Shown: positions 38,068-49,371, numbered from the stretch's first letter. The stretch is 64,000 nt of DNA from Thermomonas flagellata (GCF_022419185.1 NZ_JAJOZK010000006.1:1-64000), one strand, 5' to 3'. Notes: generated by a model not told the origin, from the letters alone. Numbers and translations are program-made.

Positions 38068-38660
38068 GGGTACAGCATCCGCTGCGACCAGCGGCCGTCC
38101 GCGCCGCGTTCGTGCAAATGGCGCGTGTGCAGGCGGTACTGCGCGCCGTACCAGAACTCCACCGCGTGCGGCACCACCCTAAAGCCGGTCCAGCGCGGCG
38201 GACGCGGCACCTCGCGCCCTTCGAACTCGGCCTCGAACTGCGCCAGGCGCGCCTCGAACGTGGCGCGCGCGTCCAGCGTCTCGGACTGCCGGGAAGCCCA
38301 CGCCCCCAGCTGGCTGCCGCGCGGGCGGCTGGCGAAATAGGCATCGGCCTCGGCGTCCGAGACCTGCTCCACCGCGCCCTCGATCCGCACCTGCACGCCC
38401 TCGCGCACGCGCGGCCAGTGGAACAGCAGCGCCGCGCGCGGGTTGGCCTGCAACTCGCGGCCCTTGCGCCCGTCGAGGTGGCTGTAGAACACGAAGCCGC
38501 GGGCATCATGTGCCTTGAGCAGCACGATCCGCGCCGAAGGCGCGCCGTCGGGGGTGGCGGTGGCCAGGGTCATCGCAGTTGGGTCGGGCTCCCCGGCCGC
38601 CGCGGCCTCGGCGAACAGGGCATCGAAGGTGTGCAGGATCGCGTCGGGCAGCGTGCTCAT
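38064..38660 (-). CDS. pdxH: Pyridoxamine 5'-phosphate oxidase
   Basis: 198-residue FMN enzyme that makes [23 protein letters not shown] binds [14 protein letters not shown] and [16 protein letters not shown] bind substrate, and the C-terminus [13 protein letters not shown] and WSQRMLYP is intact. First gene of a unit with the CutA-like and BtuF-like genes. The PLP-buffering yggS gene is 7 kb away. Confidence 0.94.
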   Translation of the reverse strand: MSTLPDAILHTFDALFAEAAAAGEPDPTAMTLATATPDGAPSARIVLLKAHDARGFVFYSHLDGRKGRELQANPRAALLFHWPRVREGVQVRIEGAVEQVSDAEADAYFASRPRGSQLGAWASRQSETLDARATFEARLAQFEAEFEGREVPRPPRWTGFRVVPHAVEFWYGAQYRLHTRHLHERGADGRWSQRMLYP

Positions 38661-38741
38661 GGCCGCATTGTCGCGCGCACGCCCTACGCCTGCATCTGCC
38701 GCGAACGGCAGCCCCGCACCCTGCGCTGCTAGCATGCGCGC

Positions 38742-39287
38742 ATGTCCGCCCCGCCCCGCGCCCCTGCCCGCATCGTCCTGGTCGGCCCGATGGGCGCCGG
38801 CAAGACCACCCTCGGCCGGGCGCTGGCGGCACGGCTGGGGTGCCCGTTCGTGGACCTGGATGCCCGCATCGAGGCCGACGCCGGGCAGGCGGTCGCGGCG
38901 ATCTTCGCGCAGGAGGGCGAGGCCGGCTTCCGCCGGCGCGAGGCGCAGGCGCTGGCCGCCGCGCTGGAGACGCCGGAGGCGGTGATCGCCACTGGGGGCG
39001 GGGCGGTGCTGGACGCCGGCAACCGCGCGGCGATGCGCCACCAGGCCACGGTGGTGTACCTGACCGTCGCGCCGGCACTGCAACTGGAGCGCCTGCGCGG
39101 CGACCGCAGCCGCCCGCTGCTGCAGGACGCCGACCCGGCGGCACGGCTGGCGCAGTTGCAGGCACAGCGCGAGCCGCTGTACCGCGAGGCCGCGCACCTG
39201 CTGTTCGACGCCGGCACGCTCGCCCCGGACGCCGCTGCCGCCGCGCTCGCCGCGCGCCTGGCCCAACACGCGGCGCTGCCGGCATGA
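38742..39287 (+). CDS. aroK: Shikimate kinase
   Basis: 181 residues. Walker [16 protein letters not shown], shikimate-binding [21 protein letters not shown] and TGGGAVLD fit the family. Overlaps aroB in an ATGA. TAGCAT (38730-38735) ends 6 nt before the ATG, so the transcript may be leaderless. Confidence 0.95.
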   Translation: MSAPPRAPARIVLVGPMGAGKTTLGRALAARLGCPFVDLDARIEADAGQAVAAIFAQEGEAGFRRREAQALAAALETPEAVIATGGGAVLDAGNRAAMRHQATVVYLTVAPALQLERLRGDRSRPLLQDADPAARLAQLQAQREPLYREAAHLLFDAGTLAPDAAAAALAARLAQHAALPA

Positions 39288-40378
39288 GCGCGCCGATGCG
39301 CACGGTCGAGGTCGGCGGCGCCGCGCCCTACCGCATCCACATCGGCGCCGGCCTGCTCGCCGACGGCGCGCGGCTGTCGGCGACGGTGCGCGGCCGGCAT
39401 GCGCTCGTCGTCAGCGACAGCCACGTGGCCCCGCTGTACGCGCAGGCGGCGGAGGACGCGCTGCGCGCGGCGCGGCCGGACCTGCGGATCGGCCGCCACG
39501 TGCTGCGCGCCGGCGAGGCGGAGAAGACGCTGGCCAACTTCGGCGCGGTGATCGACGCCCTGGCTGCGCTCGGCGCCACCCGCGACGCCTGCGTGTTCGC
39601 GCTCGGCGGCGGGGTGGTCGGGGATCTCGCCGGCTTCGCCGCCGCCTGCTGGATGCGCGGCATCGATTGCGTGCAGCTGCCCACCACCCTGCTGGCGATG
39701 GTGGACTCCTCGGTCGGCGGCAAGACCGCGGTGGACATCCCGCAGGGCAAGAACCTGGTCGGTGCCTTCCATCCGCCGCGCGCGGTGGTGGCCGACACCA
39801 CGACCCTGCGCACGCTGCCGCCGCGCGAGCTGCGCGCGGGGCTGGCGGAGGTCATCAAGTACGGCGCGATCGTGGATGCGCCCTTCCTCGACTGGCTCGA
39901 TGCACGCGCCGAGGCGCTGCTGGCCGGCGACGACGCCGCGCTGGCCGAGGCCATCGCCCGCAGCTGCCTGCACAAGGCCGCGATCACCGAACGCGATCCG
40001 CATGAGCACGGCGAGCGCGCGCTGCTCAACTTCGGCCACACCTTCGCCCACGCCATCGAGGCCGAGCAGGGCTACGGCAGCGGCCTCAACCACGGCGAGG
40101 CGGTGGCGGTGGGGATGCTGCTGGCGGCGCGGCTATCGGCCACGCTGGGGTTGGCCCGCTGGTCGGAGGCCGAAGCCCTGCAGGCGCTGCTGCTGCGCTT
40201 CGGCCTGCCGGCGGCACTGCCCGCCGGCCTGGCGCCGGACGCCCTGCTGGCACGGATGCGGCTGGACAAGAAGGCGCAGGCGGACGGGCTGCGCTTCGTG
40301 CTGTGGGACGGCCCGGGCCGGGCGCGGATGGTGGCCGGGGTCGATCCGGCCGCAGTGCGCGCGGTGCTGACGCAGTGA
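39284..40378 (+). CDS. aroB: 3-dehydroquinate synthase
   Basis: 364-residue NAD- and Zn-dependent enzyme of the shikimate pathway. [19 protein letters not shown] binds [22 protein letters not shown] and [11 protein letters not shown] and HGEAVAVGM carry metal and substrate ligands. Paired with aroK, as in most gammaproteobacteria, but without the usual downstream damX-dam; a WGR gene follows instead. Confidence 0.95.
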   Translation: MSAPMRTVEVGGAAPYRIHIGAGLLADGARLSATVRGRHALVVSDSHVAPLYAQAAEDALRAARPDLRIGRHVLRAGEAEKTLANFGAVIDALAALGATRDACVFALGGGVVGDLAGFAAACWMRGIDCVQLPTTLLAMVDSSVGGKTAVDIPQGKNLVGAFHPPRAVVADTTTLRTLPPRELRAGLAEVIKYGAIVDAPFLDWLDARAEALLAGDDAALAEAIARSCLHKAAITERDPHEHGERALLNFGHTFAHAIEAEQGYGSGLNHGEAVAVGMLLAARLSATLGLARWSEAEALQALLLRFGLPAALPAGLAPDALLARMRLDKKAQADGLRFVLWDGPGRARMVAGVDPAAVRAVLTQ

Positions 40379-40397
40379 CCCCGTACAATGCGCGTCC

Positions 40398-40652
40398 ATG
40401 CGCCTGCTGCTGCAACAACGCCCGCTCGCCGGCGAGGCCCCCCGCTTCGTCCAGCTGACCCTGCAGTCCGACCTGTTCGGCGGCTGGGAACTGCTGCGTG
40501 AGAGCGGCCAGACCGGCGGCCGCAGTACCCTGCGGCGCACGCTCTACCCCGACCAGGCCAGCGCGCTGGCGGCGCTGGAGAAGGAGCGCGACGCCCAGCT
40601 GCGCAAGGGCTTCACGCTGGTGTTCGCGCAGGGCGCCGATGCACCGCGATGA
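40398..40652 (+). CDS. Stand-alone WGR-domain protein
   Basis: 84 residues making up a single WGR domain: APRFVQLTLQSDLFGGWELL, then GRSTLRRTLYPDQASALAAL. The canonical Trp-Gly-Arg is replaced by GGWELL with GGRST downstream, as in many bacterial forms. WGR domains bind nucleic acid in PARP and MolR-type proteins; the role alone is unknown. TACAAT (40384-40389) ends 8 nt before the ATG. Confidence 0.85.
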   Translation: MRLLLQQRPLAGEAPRFVQLTLQSDLFGGWELLRESGQTGGRSTLRRTLYPDQASALAALEKERDAQLRKGFTLVFAQGADAPR

Positions 40653-40736
40653 CCGCCGCGCGGCGGCGGCCGCCCGCCGCCCGGCCCACCACCGGCCTGC
40701 GCCTGCGGGCCGGCCGCCCCACCCGGAGAGTCCCAC

Positions 40737-41798
40737 GTGCCCACGCCCCTGAAGAACGACCGTTTCCTGCGCGCGCTGCGCCGCGAGCCGGTGGACTGCA
40801 CCCCGGTCTGGCTGATGCGCCAGGCCGGCCGCTATCTGCCGGAATACCGCGCCACCCGTCAGGCCGCCGGCAGCTTCCTGGCGATGGCCAAGACCCCCGA
40901 GATCGCCTGCGAGGTCACCCTGCAGCCGCTGCGCCGGTTCCCGCTGGACGCCGCGATCCTGTTCTCCGACATCCTCACCGTGCCCGACGCGATGGGGCTG
41001 GGGCTGCACTTCGTCGAGGGCGAAGGCCCGAAGTTCGAGCGCCCGCTGCGCAGCGTCGCCGACATCGACGCGCTCGCGGTGCCCGACATGGACACCGAAC
41101 TGCGCTACGTGATGGACGCGGTACGCCTGATCCGCCGCGAGTTGGATGGCCGCGTGCCGCTGATCGGCTTCTCCGGCAGCCCGTGGACGCTGGCCTGCTA
41201 CATGGTGGAAGGCGGCGGCAGCAAGGAATGGGGCAAGGTCAAGGCGCTGGCGCTGAACGAGCCGGCGGCGATGCACCGCCTGCTCGGAACCGTCACCGAC
41301 GCGGTGGTCGCCTACCTCGCCGCGCAGCGCGCGGCCGGCGCGCAGGCGCTGCAGGTGTTCGACACCTGGGGCGGGGTGCTGTCGCCGGCGATGTACCGCG
41401 AATTCTCGCTGCCGTACCTGGCCCGCATCGCGCGCGAACTGAAATCCGCCGAGGTGCCGGTGATCCTGTTCGGCAAGGGCAACGCCCCGCACCTCGACGC
41501 GCTGTTCGCCAGCGGTGCCGACGCCATCGGCGTGGACTGGACGGTGACCCTGGAGGACGCCGCGCGCCGCGCCGGGGGCCGCGTCGCGCTGCAGGGCAAC
41601 CTGGACCCGGCGATGCTGTACGGCCATCCCGAGGCGGTGCGCGCGCAGGCGCGCGCGGTGCTGGACAGCTACCGCGACGGCAACGGCGGCAGCCGCGAGG
41701 GCCACGTGTTCAACCTCGGCCACGGGATGTCGCCGGACATGGATCCCGAGCACGTGGCCGTGCTGGTGGACGAGGTGCACGCCTACAGCGCGCGCTGA
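40737..41798 (+). CDS. hemE: Uroporphyrinogen decarboxylase
   Basis: 353-residue heme-pathway enzyme. The signature [14 protein letters not shown] is near the start, [13 protein letters not shown] and [16 protein letters not shown] follow, and [16 protein letters not shown] closes it. The start is GTG at 40737, with CCGGAGAG about 5 nt upstream. Its last 16 nt overlap the 3' end of the convergent hybrid kinase gene. Confidence 0.95.
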   Translation: MPTPLKNDRFLRALRREPVDCTPVWLMRQAGRYLPEYRATRQAAGSFLAMAKTPEIACEVTLQPLRRFPLDAAILFSDILTVPDAMGLGLHFVEGEGPKFERPLRSVADIDALAVPDMDTELRYVMDAVRLIRRELDGRVPLIGFSGSPWTLACYMVEGGGSKEWGKVKALALNEPAAMHRLLGTVTDAVVAYLAAQRAAGAQALQVFDTWGGVLSPAMYREFSLPYLARIARELKSAEVPVILFGKGNAPHLDALFASGADAIGVDWTVTLEDAARRAGGRVALQGNLDPAMLYGHPEAVRAQARAVLDSYRDGNGGSREGHVFNLGHGMSPDMDPEHVAVLVDEVHAYSAR

Positions 41799-44700
41799 GC
41801 CGGTTCCTGCCCTGCGGCGCGCGCGGCGAAGGCCTGGCGCAGCGCGCGCGCCAGCGCGGCGCCGCCGACCGGCTTACGCAGGAACGCGTCGAATCCCGCC
41901 GCCAGCGCCTGGCCCTCGGCCGCGGCGTCGGCGCGCGCGGTGACCGCCAGCAGCGGCGCCGCGAACCCCTGCGCACGCAGCATCCGCGCCAGCGCCAGGC
42001 CGTCCATCCCGGGCAGGTCGAGATCGAGCAGCGCGGCGTCGAAGCGGCCGCTGGCGACCTCCGCCAGCGCCGCCAGCCCGTGCGCCACGTGGGTGACCGC
42101 ATGTCCCTGCGCGCGCAGCAACCCGGCCAGGGTCTCGGCCACGATCGCATCGTCCTCCACCAGCAGCAGCCGCTGCGGCGGCAGGACCTCGGCGGCGGGC
42201 GCCACCGCCGACGCGGCCGGCGCGGCCTCCGCCAGAGGCAGTTCGACCGTGAAGCGGGTGCCCCGCCCGGGCGCGCTGTCCACCGTGATGCGCCCGCCCA
42301 TCGCCGCCGCCAGTTCCTGCGAGATCGCCAGGCCCAGGCCGCTGCCGCCATAGCGGCTGGCGGTGCGCACGCCCTCGGCCTGCTCGAAGCGGCGGAACAG
42401 GCGCGCGCGCTGCTCGGCATTGAGGCCGGGGCCGGTGTCGCTGACCTGCAGGCGCACCCCGTGCGGGGCCAGCGCCGCGACCTCCAGCCCGACCGTGCCC
42501 TGCTCGGTGAACTTGATCGCATTGCCGAGCAGGTTGAGCAGGATCTGCAGCACCCGGGTGCGGTCGCCGCGCAACACCGCCGGCGCATCCGCCGCCACCT
42601 GCAGACGGAAGTGCAGGCCCTTGTGCTCGGCCAGCGGCCCCATCAGGCCGGCGACGTCGTCGAGCACGCCCTGCAGCGGGAACGGCTCGTCCGCCAGTTC
42701 CAGCTTGCCCGCTTCGATCCGGGCCAGGTCGAGGGCGTCGTTGACCAGCCGCAGCAGGTGCTCGCCGGCATGCCGGATCGCCTCGACGTGGCGGCGCTGG
42801 CCGGGCTCCAACGGGGTCGCCGCCAGCAGCTCGGTCATCCCCAGCACCCCGGTCATCGGGGTGCGCACCTCGTGGCCGAGGGTGGCCAGGAAACGCGATT
42901 TCGCCTGCGAGGCCTGCTCGGCCAACTCGCGCTTCTGCTCGGCCATCTGCCAGGCATGGCGCCGGCGCAGGCGCTCGCGGTAGGCATGCGCCGCCCACAG
43001 CAGCAGCGCGGCCACGGCCAGCAGGTAGGCCAGCCAGGCCCACGGCGTGCGCCACCACGGCGGCGGCACCCGGAACGCGAGCACCTGCTCGCGCGCCGCG
43101 TTGCCGTCGGCGTCGCGCGCGCGCATGCGCAGCACGTACTTGCCGGGCGCCAGCCCGGTGAACACGCGGTCGCCGTTGCCCTCCATCGCCACCCAGCCGG
43201 CGTCGAACCCGTCCAGCCGCGACCAGTAGCGGTTGGACGGCGGATCCTGGAAGGCCAGCAGGCGCGCGCCGATGCGCAGTTCGCGGTCGTCCGCGCGCAG
43301 GCGCGGGGCGTCCGCCGCCAGCTCCTGCCAGTGGCCGTCGCGGCGCACCGCGAAGCGGTCCAGGCGCAGCGCGGGGGTGGCCGCCGGCGCGTCCGCGGCG
43401 GCGGTGTCGGTCAGCAGCAGGCCGCCGTCGGCGGTCGCCAGCGCCAGCACGCCGTCGGCATCCAGCGCGATCGCGCGGTCCTGGTATTCCTCGTTGGTGA
43501 CGCCATCGTGCAGGCCCTCGCGGGTCAGCAGGCGGCGCGCCGGATCCCAGCGCCACAGGCCGCGCGCGGTGCTGATCCAGACCCGGTGCTGGGCATCCAC
43601 CCGCAGCCCGGCGGCACCCAGCGCCGGCATCCCCTGCGCGCTGCCGATCTGCGCGAACGGCCGCCACTGCCCGCCGTCGCGGCGGTAGCCCTGCAGCCCG
43701 GACGCGCGCTGCACCCAGACCCGGTCGGGGCCGTCGAACGCGAGCGCATAGACCCGTTCGCCGCCGAACGCCGGCTGCGGCAGGAAGCGCCCGCGCGCCG
43801 GATCGAAGCCGGCCACGCCGCCGGCACCGGCGACCCACACCTCGCCGCGCGGGCCGACCACCAGCGCCTCGAGGTCGGCGTCGCCGAGCCCGGCGTCGGG
43901 ACCGGCGCGCAGGTCGCGCAGCACCCGCCCGCTGGCCGGGTCGCGCTGCTGCACGCCGCCGCCCGGCGCCGACAGCCACAGGCTGCCGTCCGCCGCCTGC
44001 GCGAGCTGGTCGATCTGCCCGGGCGGCACCGCGTCCTGCGCGTCCTTGGGCAGCCATTCGTCGATCGCCCCGTCCACGCCGATCCGCATCAGCCCGCCGC
44101 GGTGGCCGATCCACAGCCGGCCGTCGCGGTCCTCCAGCACCGAGAACGGCTTGCGGGTCGCCAGCCGCGCCTGGCTGTCCTCGTCCAGCGCGCGGACCTG
44201 GCCGTCGCGCTCGAGCCGCTCGATCCGGCCGCCATAGCCGGCCAGCCAGAACCCGCCCCCATGCGCCGGCGCGAGCGCGCGGTACAGGCCGCCCTGCAGC
44301 CCGTCCTGGGCGCCGGCGTAGTAGGCGCGCTCGCGCCAGTCGCTGCGCTGGTAGCCGAGGCCGGCGCCGACCAGCGGCGCCCACACCGCGCCATCCGGGG
44401 TGGCGAGCACGGTCAGCACCGCGCGCGGGATGTCCGGGCCGGGGCCGCGCACCGGCTGCGGGGGCGCGTCGCCGTGCTGCCACCACAGCCCGCGCTGGCT
44501 GCCCAGCCAGCGGTCACCGGCGCGGTCGGTGGCGATCGCCATCAGCGCGTTCGGACGCTGGAACATCGCCGTCCACGGCGGCTGCCGCCAGCCCTGCGCA
44601 CCGTGGATCCAGATCCCGGCGCCGGTGCCGATCCACAGCCCGTCCGGCTGCGGCGAGACCGCATACACCACCGGCGGGGTCTCCGCCCCGGGCAGCGGCA

Positions 44701-45337
44701 CCGGAACGAAACCGCGGCCCTGCTGGCGCGCCAGCCCGGCGTCGGTGCCGACCCACAGCACCCCGGCGCGGTCCACGCCGAGGCTGACGATGGTGTCCGA
44801 GGGCAGGCCGTCGGCGGTGGTGTAGCGCTGCGAGCGCCCGTCCGCCTCGACCCGGGTCAGGCCCCCGCCGTAGCTGCCCAGCCACATCGTGTCGCCCTGC
44901 GCGGCCAGCGCCCAGACATCGTCGCTGCCGAGCGCGACCCCGCGCTCCTTGCGCAGCTGGCTGAACTGCCGGCGCGCCGCATCCAGCACCGCCACCCCGG
45001 CGCCTTCCACCGCGACCCACACGCGATCCCCGGCGTCGATCGCCAGCGCCTGCAGGTTGTTGCCCGGCAGCGCCCCGGCCTCGCCCGGCTGCGCGCGCCA
45101 GACCCGCATCTCGACCCCGTCGTAGCGCGCCAGGCCGTCGCCGGTGGCGATCCACAGATAGCCGGCGCGGTCGCGCGCGAGCGCCTTGATCTCGGTCGAG
45201 GGCAGGCCCTGGGCCGGGCCGATCACGCGGAAGCGCGGGCGCTCCGGCACCGCCGCCAGGGCCGAGGCCACGAGCGCGGCCAGCGCCAGCCCCAGCAGCC
45301 ACCCGATCCCGCGCCGGCCCCTGCGTCCCGCCTGCAT
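41783..45337 (-). CDS. Giant hybrid sensor kinase with periplasmic beta-propellers
   Basis: 1184 residues. N-terminal membrane signal ([17 protein letters not shown]), then propeller repeats (about 35-640: [30 protein letters not shown]), a Y_Y_Y-type domain (about 670-755), a second membrane helix near 772-792, HisKA with the phospho-His in [12 protein letters not shown] (about 832), an ATPase with GNAIKF and GGSGLGLAI, and a receiver with LLLVEDD and [11 protein letters not shown]. It is built like Bacteroides hybrid two-component systems but lacks the AraC output. GGGAGGA just before the ATG at 45337 fixes the start. The ligand is unknown; no sugar genes are adjacent. Confidence 0.9.
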   Translation of the reverse strand: MQAGRRGRRGIGWLLGLALAALVASALAAVPERPRFRVIGPAQGLPSTEIKALARDRAGYLWIATGDGLARYDGVEMRVWRAQPGEAGALPGNNLQALAIDAGDRVWVAVEGAGVAVLDAARRQFSQLRKERGVALGSDDVWALAAQGDTMWLGSYGGGLTRVEADGRSQRYTTADGLPSDTIVSLGVDRAGVLWVGTDAGLARQQGRGFVPVPLPGAETPPVVYAVSPQPDGLWIGTGAGIWIHGAQGWRQPPWTAMFQRPNALMAIATDRAGDRWLGSQRGLWWQHGDAPPQPVRGPGPDIPRAVLTVLATPDGAVWAPLVGAGLGYQRSDWRERAYYAGAQDGLQGGLYRALAPAHGGGFWLAGYGGRIERLERDGQVRALDEDSQARLATRKPFSVLEDRDGRLWIGHRGGLMRIGVDGAIDEWLPKDAQDAVPPGQIDQLAQAADGSLWLSAPGGGVQQRDPASGRVLRDLRAGPDAGLGDADLEALVVGPRGEVWVAGAGGVAGFDPARGRFLPQPAFGGERVYALAFDGPDRVWVQRASGLQGYRRDGGQWRPFAQIGSAQGMPALGAAGLRVDAQHRVWISTARGLWRWDPARRLLTREGLHDGVTNEEYQDRAIALDADGVLALATADGGLLLTDTAAADAPAATPALRLDRFAVRRDGHWQELAADAPRLRADDRELRIGARLLAFQDPPSNRYWSRLDGFDAGWVAMEGNGDRVFTGLAPGKYVLRMRARDADGNAAREQVLAFRVPPPWWRTPWAWLAYLLAVAALLLWAAHAYRERLRRRHAWQMAEQKRELAEQASQAKSRFLATLGHEVRTPMTGVLGMTELLAATPLEPGQRRHVEAIRHAGEHLLRLVNDALDLARIEAGKLELADEPFPLQGVLDDVAGLMGPLAEHKGLHFRLQVAADAPAVLRGDRTRVLQILLNLLGNAIKFTEQGTVGLEVAALAPHGVRLQVSDTGPGLNAEQRARLFRRFEQAEGVRTASRYGGSGLGLAISQELAAAMGGRITVDSAPGRGTRFTVELPLAEAAPAASAVAPAAEVLPPQRLLLVEDDAIVAETLAGLLRAQGHAVTHVAHGLAALAEVASGRFDAALLDLDLPGMDGLALARMLRAQGFAAPLLAVTARADAAAEGQALAAGFDAFLRKPVGGAALARALRQAFAARAAGQEPAQRAL

Positions 45338-45392
45338 GCGTCCTCCCCTGCGCGGGCATGCTGGCAAGCCCGCGCCGGCGGCGCAAGCCGGT

Positions 45393-45617
45393 TCAGCCGG
45401 CCGCGCAGCATTCCGTGACCGCGGCCACGGCGAACGGCCAGTCCAGCTCGCGCGCGCCGCAGCGCAGCACCGGCACCCGCCGCCCGTAGCGCGCCTCCAG
45501 CTCCGGGTCGCCGTCGATGAACACGCTGCGGAACGCGGGCACCCGCGCCGCGGCCAGCACCGCCAGCGCCTGGTCGCACAGGTGGCAGTCGTCGCGCTGG
45601 TACAGGATCGGCTGCAT
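45393..45617 (-). CDS. Glutaredoxin-like DUF836 protein
   Basis: 74-residue thioredoxin-fold protein starting [18 protein letters not shown], with Cys-x-x-Cys and the cis-Pro motif [10 protein letters not shown]. Two further cysteines end the chain (TECCAAG). Probably a disulfide reductase of unknown target. Divergent from sdaA. Confidence 0.85.
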   Translation of the reverse strand: MQPILYQRDDCHLCDQALAVLAAARVPAFRSVFIDGDPELEARYGRRVPVLRCGARELDWPFAVAAVTECCAAG

Positions 45618-45691
45618 CCTCGGGGTCCGCGGGCGGCCGTTCGCGCCAGGCCGGGCGCCTACAATACGCCACCTCCCCCTGCGCCCGCGCC

Positions 45692-47074
45692 ATGGCCGTC
45701 AGCACCTTCGACCTGTTCAAGATCGGCATCGGGCCGAGCTCCTCGCATACCGTCGGGCCGATGCGCGCCGCCGCGCGCTTCGTGGAACGCTGGCTGGGCG
45801 AGACCGGCGCGCTGGAGCGCACCGCGCGGGTGCGTGCGGAGGTGTTCGGCTCGCTGGCGCTGACCGGCCGCGGCCACGGCACCGACAAGGCGATCCTGCT
45901 GGGGCTGGAAGGCCAGCAGCCGGACCGCGTCGACCCCGACCTAATCCCGCCCGCGCTGGCGCGCATCCGCGGCGAGAAGCGCCTGTCCCTGCTCGGCCGC
46001 CATCCGATCGCGTTCGACGAGAAGCACGACCTGGTGATGAACAAGCGCCAGAAGCTGCCGTTCCACACCAACGGCATGCGCTTCACCGCGTACGACGCCG
46101 ACGGGCACGTGCTGGCGACCCGCGACTACTACTCGGTCGGCGGCGGCTTCGTGGTCAACCAGGACGAGGCCGCGGAGGACCGCATCGTGGCCGACACCAC
46201 CGAGCTGCCGCACCCCTTCCACAGCGGCGCGGAGCTGTTGGCGCAGTGCCAGCGCAGCGGGCTCGGGATCGCCGCGCTGATGTTCGAGAACGAGCAGGCC
46301 TGGCGCAGTGCGGAGGACATCCGCGCCGGCCTGCGCGCGATCTGGCAGGCGATGCAGGACTGCGTGGCGCGCGGCATCCGCCAGCCGGGCGAACTGCCGG
46401 GCGGGCTGCACGTGGCACGCCGCGCGCCGGCGCTGTATGCGGAGCTGTCCGCGCGCCCGGAGGCGGCGATGCGCGACCCGCTGACGGTGCTCGACTGGGT
46501 CAACCTGTACGCGCTGGCGGTGAACGAGGAGAACGCCGCCGGCGGCCGCGTGGTGACCGCGCCCACCAATGGCGCGGCCGGGATCATCCCCGCGGTGCTG
46601 CACTACTACGACCGCTTCTGCCCCGGCGCCAGCGAGCAGGGCGTGTTCGACTTCCTGCTGACCGCCGCAGCGATCGGCATCCTCTACAAGGAGAACGCCT
46701 CAATCAGCGGCGCCGAGGTCGGCTGCCAGGGCGAGGTCGGGGTGGCCTGCTCGATGGCCGCGGCCGGCCTCACCGCCGCGCTCGGCGGCAGCTGCGCGCA
46801 GGTGGAGAACGCCGCCGAGATCGGGATGGAGCACAACCTCGGCCTGACCTGCGACCCGATCGGCGGGCTGGTGCAGATCCCGTGCATCGAGCGCAACGCG
46901 ATGGGCGCGGTGAAGGCGATCAACGCCAGCCGCATGGCCCTGCGCGGCGACGGCAGCCACAAGGTGTCGCTGGACAAGGTCATCAAGACCATGCGCGACA
47001 CCGGCCGCGACATGCAGGACAAGTACAAGGAGACCAGCCGCGGCGGGCTGGCGGTGAACGTCATCGAATGCTGA
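45692..47074 (+). CDS. sdaA: L-serine ammonia-lyase (Fe-S type)
   Basis: 460-residue single-chain enzyme converting serine to pyruvate and ammonia. [20 protein letters not shown] is the family start; [17 protein letters not shown] and [17 protein letters not shown], the latter with conserved cysteines, support the [4Fe-4S] centre. TACAAT at 45660-45665 may be the -10 box. Confidence 0.95.
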   Translation: MAVSTFDLFKIGIGPSSSHTVGPMRAAARFVERWLGETGALERTARVRAEVFGSLALTGRGHGTDKAILLGLEGQQPDRVDPDLIPPALARIRGEKRLSLLGRHPIAFDEKHDLVMNKRQKLPFHTNGMRFTAYDADGHVLATRDYYSVGGGFVVNQDEAAEDRIVADTTELPHPFHSGAELLAQCQRSGLGIAALMFENEQAWRSAEDIRAGLRAIWQAMQDCVARGIRQPGELPGGLHVARRAPALYAELSARPEAAMRDPLTVLDWVNLYALAVNEENAAGGRVVTAPTNGAAGIIPAVLHYYDRFCPGASEQGVFDFLLTAAAIGILYKENASISGAEVGCQGEVGVACSMAAAGLTAALGGSCAQVENAAEIGMEHNLGLTCDPIGGLVQIPCIERNAMGAVKAINASRMALRGDGSHKVSLDKVIKTMRDTGRDMQDKYKETSRGGLAVNVIEC

Positions 47075-47089
47075 GCGCGCGCCTGCCGC

Positions 47090-48157
47090 TCACGGCCATC
47101 CGCGCGGCCCCGCCAGCGCCAGCGCCTCGTCCAGCATCGCCGCCGCGGTGACCTCGGCCCCGGCCCCCGGGCCGTGGATGCGCAGCGGCTGCCGTGGGTA
47201 GCGGTCGGCCCAGATCGCCACCCGGTTGTCGGTGCCGGCGCCGGCCAGCAGCGGGTCGCCCGCCGGCAGGATTTCCAGTGCGGCGCGCGCGCCCTGCGCA
47301 TCCAGCCGGGCGACGTAGGCCAGCCGCCCGCCCTGCGCCTGCGCCCGCGCCAGCCGCCGCGCCCACGGCCGATCCAGGCGGTTGGCCGCCCGCGCGAACT
47401 CCGCCAGCGGCAGCCGCGCCAGCGCCGGCGGCAGCAGCGGCGCGATCCGCACCGCCTCCGGCTCCAGCCGCCAGCCCGCGCTGCGCGCCAGGATCAGCAG
47501 CTTGCGGCGCACGTCCGCGCCGGACAGGTCCTCGCGCGGGTCCGGCTCGGCATAGCCGGCCGCGCGCGCCTGCCACAGCAACTGCGAGAACGGCACGCCG
47601 CCGTCGTGCTGCTCGCACAGCCAGGCCAGCGAACCGGACAGCACCCCCGCCAGCGCGTGGATGCGGTCGCCGCCGGCGCGCAGGGCGCGCAGGCTGCGCA
47701 GGACCGGCAGCCCGGCGCCGACCGTGGCGGCATCGCCGTAGCGCGCGCCGCTGCAGGCCTGGGCCGCGTGGATCGCATCCCAGCGCGCCTGCGGGCCGCC
47801 GAGGCCGCGCTTGTTCGCGCTGACCACGTCGAACCCGCGCGCCAGCCAGTCCGCGTGCCGGGCCGCCAGATCCTCGGACGCGGTGGCATCCAGCACCACC
47901 GCCCGCCGCAGCCCGGCCAGCAGTGCCTCCGCCGGCCGCGCCGGGCCCGCCTCCGGCAGCGCAGCGGGGGCGAGGCCGTCGCCACTGCGCGCGATCCAGC
48001 ACTGGCGAGTGTTGGCCACCGCATGCAGGCGCAGTGGCCAGCCGGCCTGCTGTCCGCGCTGCAGGCGCGCCAGCAGGGCGCGCCCGACCGCGCCGGTGCC
48101 GAGCAACACCAGCGGCCGCGGCGTGCTGGCCGGCCACGGACGCGGCAGCGCGCTCAT
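47090..48157 (-). CDS. hom: Homoserine dehydrogenase
   Basis: 355-residue single-function enzyme: NAD(P) site LVLLGTGAVGRALLARL, VSANKRGLGG, and the catalytic region LAGVLSGSLAWLC to GYAEPDPREDLSGADVRRK. There is no aspartokinase or ACT domain. It is last in the riboswitch-controlled metX-metB-hom operon, overlapping metB in an ATGA, so methionine rather than threonine supply probably governs it. Confidence 0.92.
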   Translation of the reverse strand: MSALPRPWPASTPRPLVLLGTGAVGRALLARLQRGQQAGWPLRLHAVANTRQCWIARSGDGLAPAALPEAGPARPAEALLAGLRRAVVLDATASEDLAARHADWLARGFDVVSANKRGLGGPQARWDAIHAAQACSGARYGDAATVGAGLPVLRSLRALRAGGDRIHALAGVLSGSLAWLCEQHDGGVPFSQLLWQARAAGYAEPDPREDLSGADVRRKLLILARSAGWRLEPEAVRIAPLLPPALARLPLAEFARAANRLDRPWARRLARAQAQGGRLAYVARLDAQGARAALEILPAGDPLLAGAGTDNRVAIWADRYPRQPLRIHGPGAGAEVTAAAMLDEALALAGPRGWP

Positions 48158-49371
48158 GCCGGCACCGCCGTGGCCGCCGCAGCGGCCTTCGCCCTCTCCG
48201 TCACCGCCAGCGCCCGCGCGAGGGCGGCGTCCAGATCCGCAGCGAGATCCTCGAGCGCCTCGATCCCGACCGACAGCCGCAGCAAACCATCGCCGATCCC
48301 GGCGCGCGCGCGTGCCGGCGCGTCCATCGCCGCATGGGTCATGCTCGCCGGGTGCGCGATCAGGCTCTCCACCCCGCCCAGCGATTCGGCCAGGGTGAAC
48401 CAGCGCAGCCCCTGCAGGAACGCGGCCACCGCCGGCAGGCCGCCGCGCAGCTCGAGCGCCAGCATCGCGCCGAAGCCGTGCTGCTGGCGCGCCGCCAGCG
48501 CATGCCCGGGATGGCTGGGCAGGCCCGGATAATGCAATGCGGTCAGCGCCGGATGCCCCTGTAGCCGCTGCGCCAGCGCCTGCGCATTCTCCTGGTGCAC
48601 GCGCATGCGCGCCGGCAGGGTGCGCAGCCCGCGCAGGGTCAGGAAGCTATCGAACGGCGCGCCGGTCAGGCCCAGGCAGTTGGCCCACCACGCTAGTTCC
48701 GCGTGCAGCGCGGGATCGGCCGCCACCACCGCGCCGCCGACCACGTCGCTATGGCCGTTGATGTACTTGGTGGTCGAGTGCACCACCAGGTCGGCGCCGA
48801 ACTGCGCGATCGGCCGCTGCAGGACCGGCGACAGGAAGGTGTTGTCCACCACCGCGCACGCGCCGGCGCGCTGCGCCGCTTCCACCACGTGGGCGAGGTC
48901 GGTGATGCGCAGCAGCGGATTGGACGGGGTCTCGATCCACACCAGCGCCGGCCGGGTCGCCAAGGCCTGCGCCAGCGCGTGCGGATCGCCGAAGTCGCAG
49001 GCGAGCACGGCGAACGCGCCCTTGCGCGCCAGCGCATTGAACAGCCGCCAGCTGCCGCCGTAGCCGTCGTGCGGCACCACCAGGGTGTCGCCCGCGCGCA
49101 GGCAGGCGTGCAGCACCAGCGCGACCGCCGCCATCCCGGACGCAGTCACCACCGCCCCGGCGCCGCCCTCCAGCTCCGCCAGCGCCTGCGCGAGCAGGTC
49201 GCGGGTCGGGTTGCCGCTGCGGGTGTAGTCGTAGGCGCGCGGCTGGCCGAGACCGGCGAAGCTGAAGTTGCTGGACAGCACCAGCGGCGGCGTCACCGCG
49301 CCGTGCGCGGGATCGGCATCGATCCCGGCGCGCACCGCGCAGGTCGCCGCGTGGCCGCGGCCGGCGCTCAT
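48154..49371 (-). CDS. metB: Cystathionine gamma-synthase / O-acyl-homoserine thiol-lyase
   Basis: 405-residue PLP enzyme of the Cys/Met metabolism family. YDYTRSGNPTRDLLAQALA, DNTFLSPVLQRPIAQFGAD and the PLP lysine in HSTTKYINGHSDVVGGAVV are intact; LAESLGGVESLIAHPASM is the C-terminal signature. Either cystathionine synthesis or direct sulfhydrylation is possible. Coupled to metX by an ATGA overlap. Confidence 0.9.
   Translation of the reverse strand: MSAGRGHAATCAVRAGIDADPAHGAVTPPLVLSSNFSFAGLGQPRAYDYTRSGNPTRDLLAQALAELEGGAGAVVTASGMAAVALVLHACLRAGDTLVVPHDGYGGSWRLFNALARKGAFAVLACDFGDPHALAQALATRPALVWIETPSNPLLRITDLAHVVEAAQRAGACAVVDNTFLSPVLQRPIAQFGADLVVHSTTKYINGHSDVVGGAVVAADPALHAELAWWANCLGLTGAPFDSFLTLRGLRTLPARMRVHQENAQALAQRLQGHPALTALHYPGLPSHPGHALAARQQHGFGAMLALELRGGLPAVAAFLQGLRWFTLAESLGGVESLIAHPASMTHAAMDAPARARAGIGDGLLRLSVGIEALEDLAADLDAALARALAVTERAKAAAAATAVPA

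Noticed and set aside
40649-45418. Very long open frame on the plus strand through hemE and opposite the hybrid kinase
   Set aside because: Composed of Arg/Ala/Gly/Pro-rich low-complexity sequence with no domain, wholly explained by GC-rich codon bias opposite real genes.
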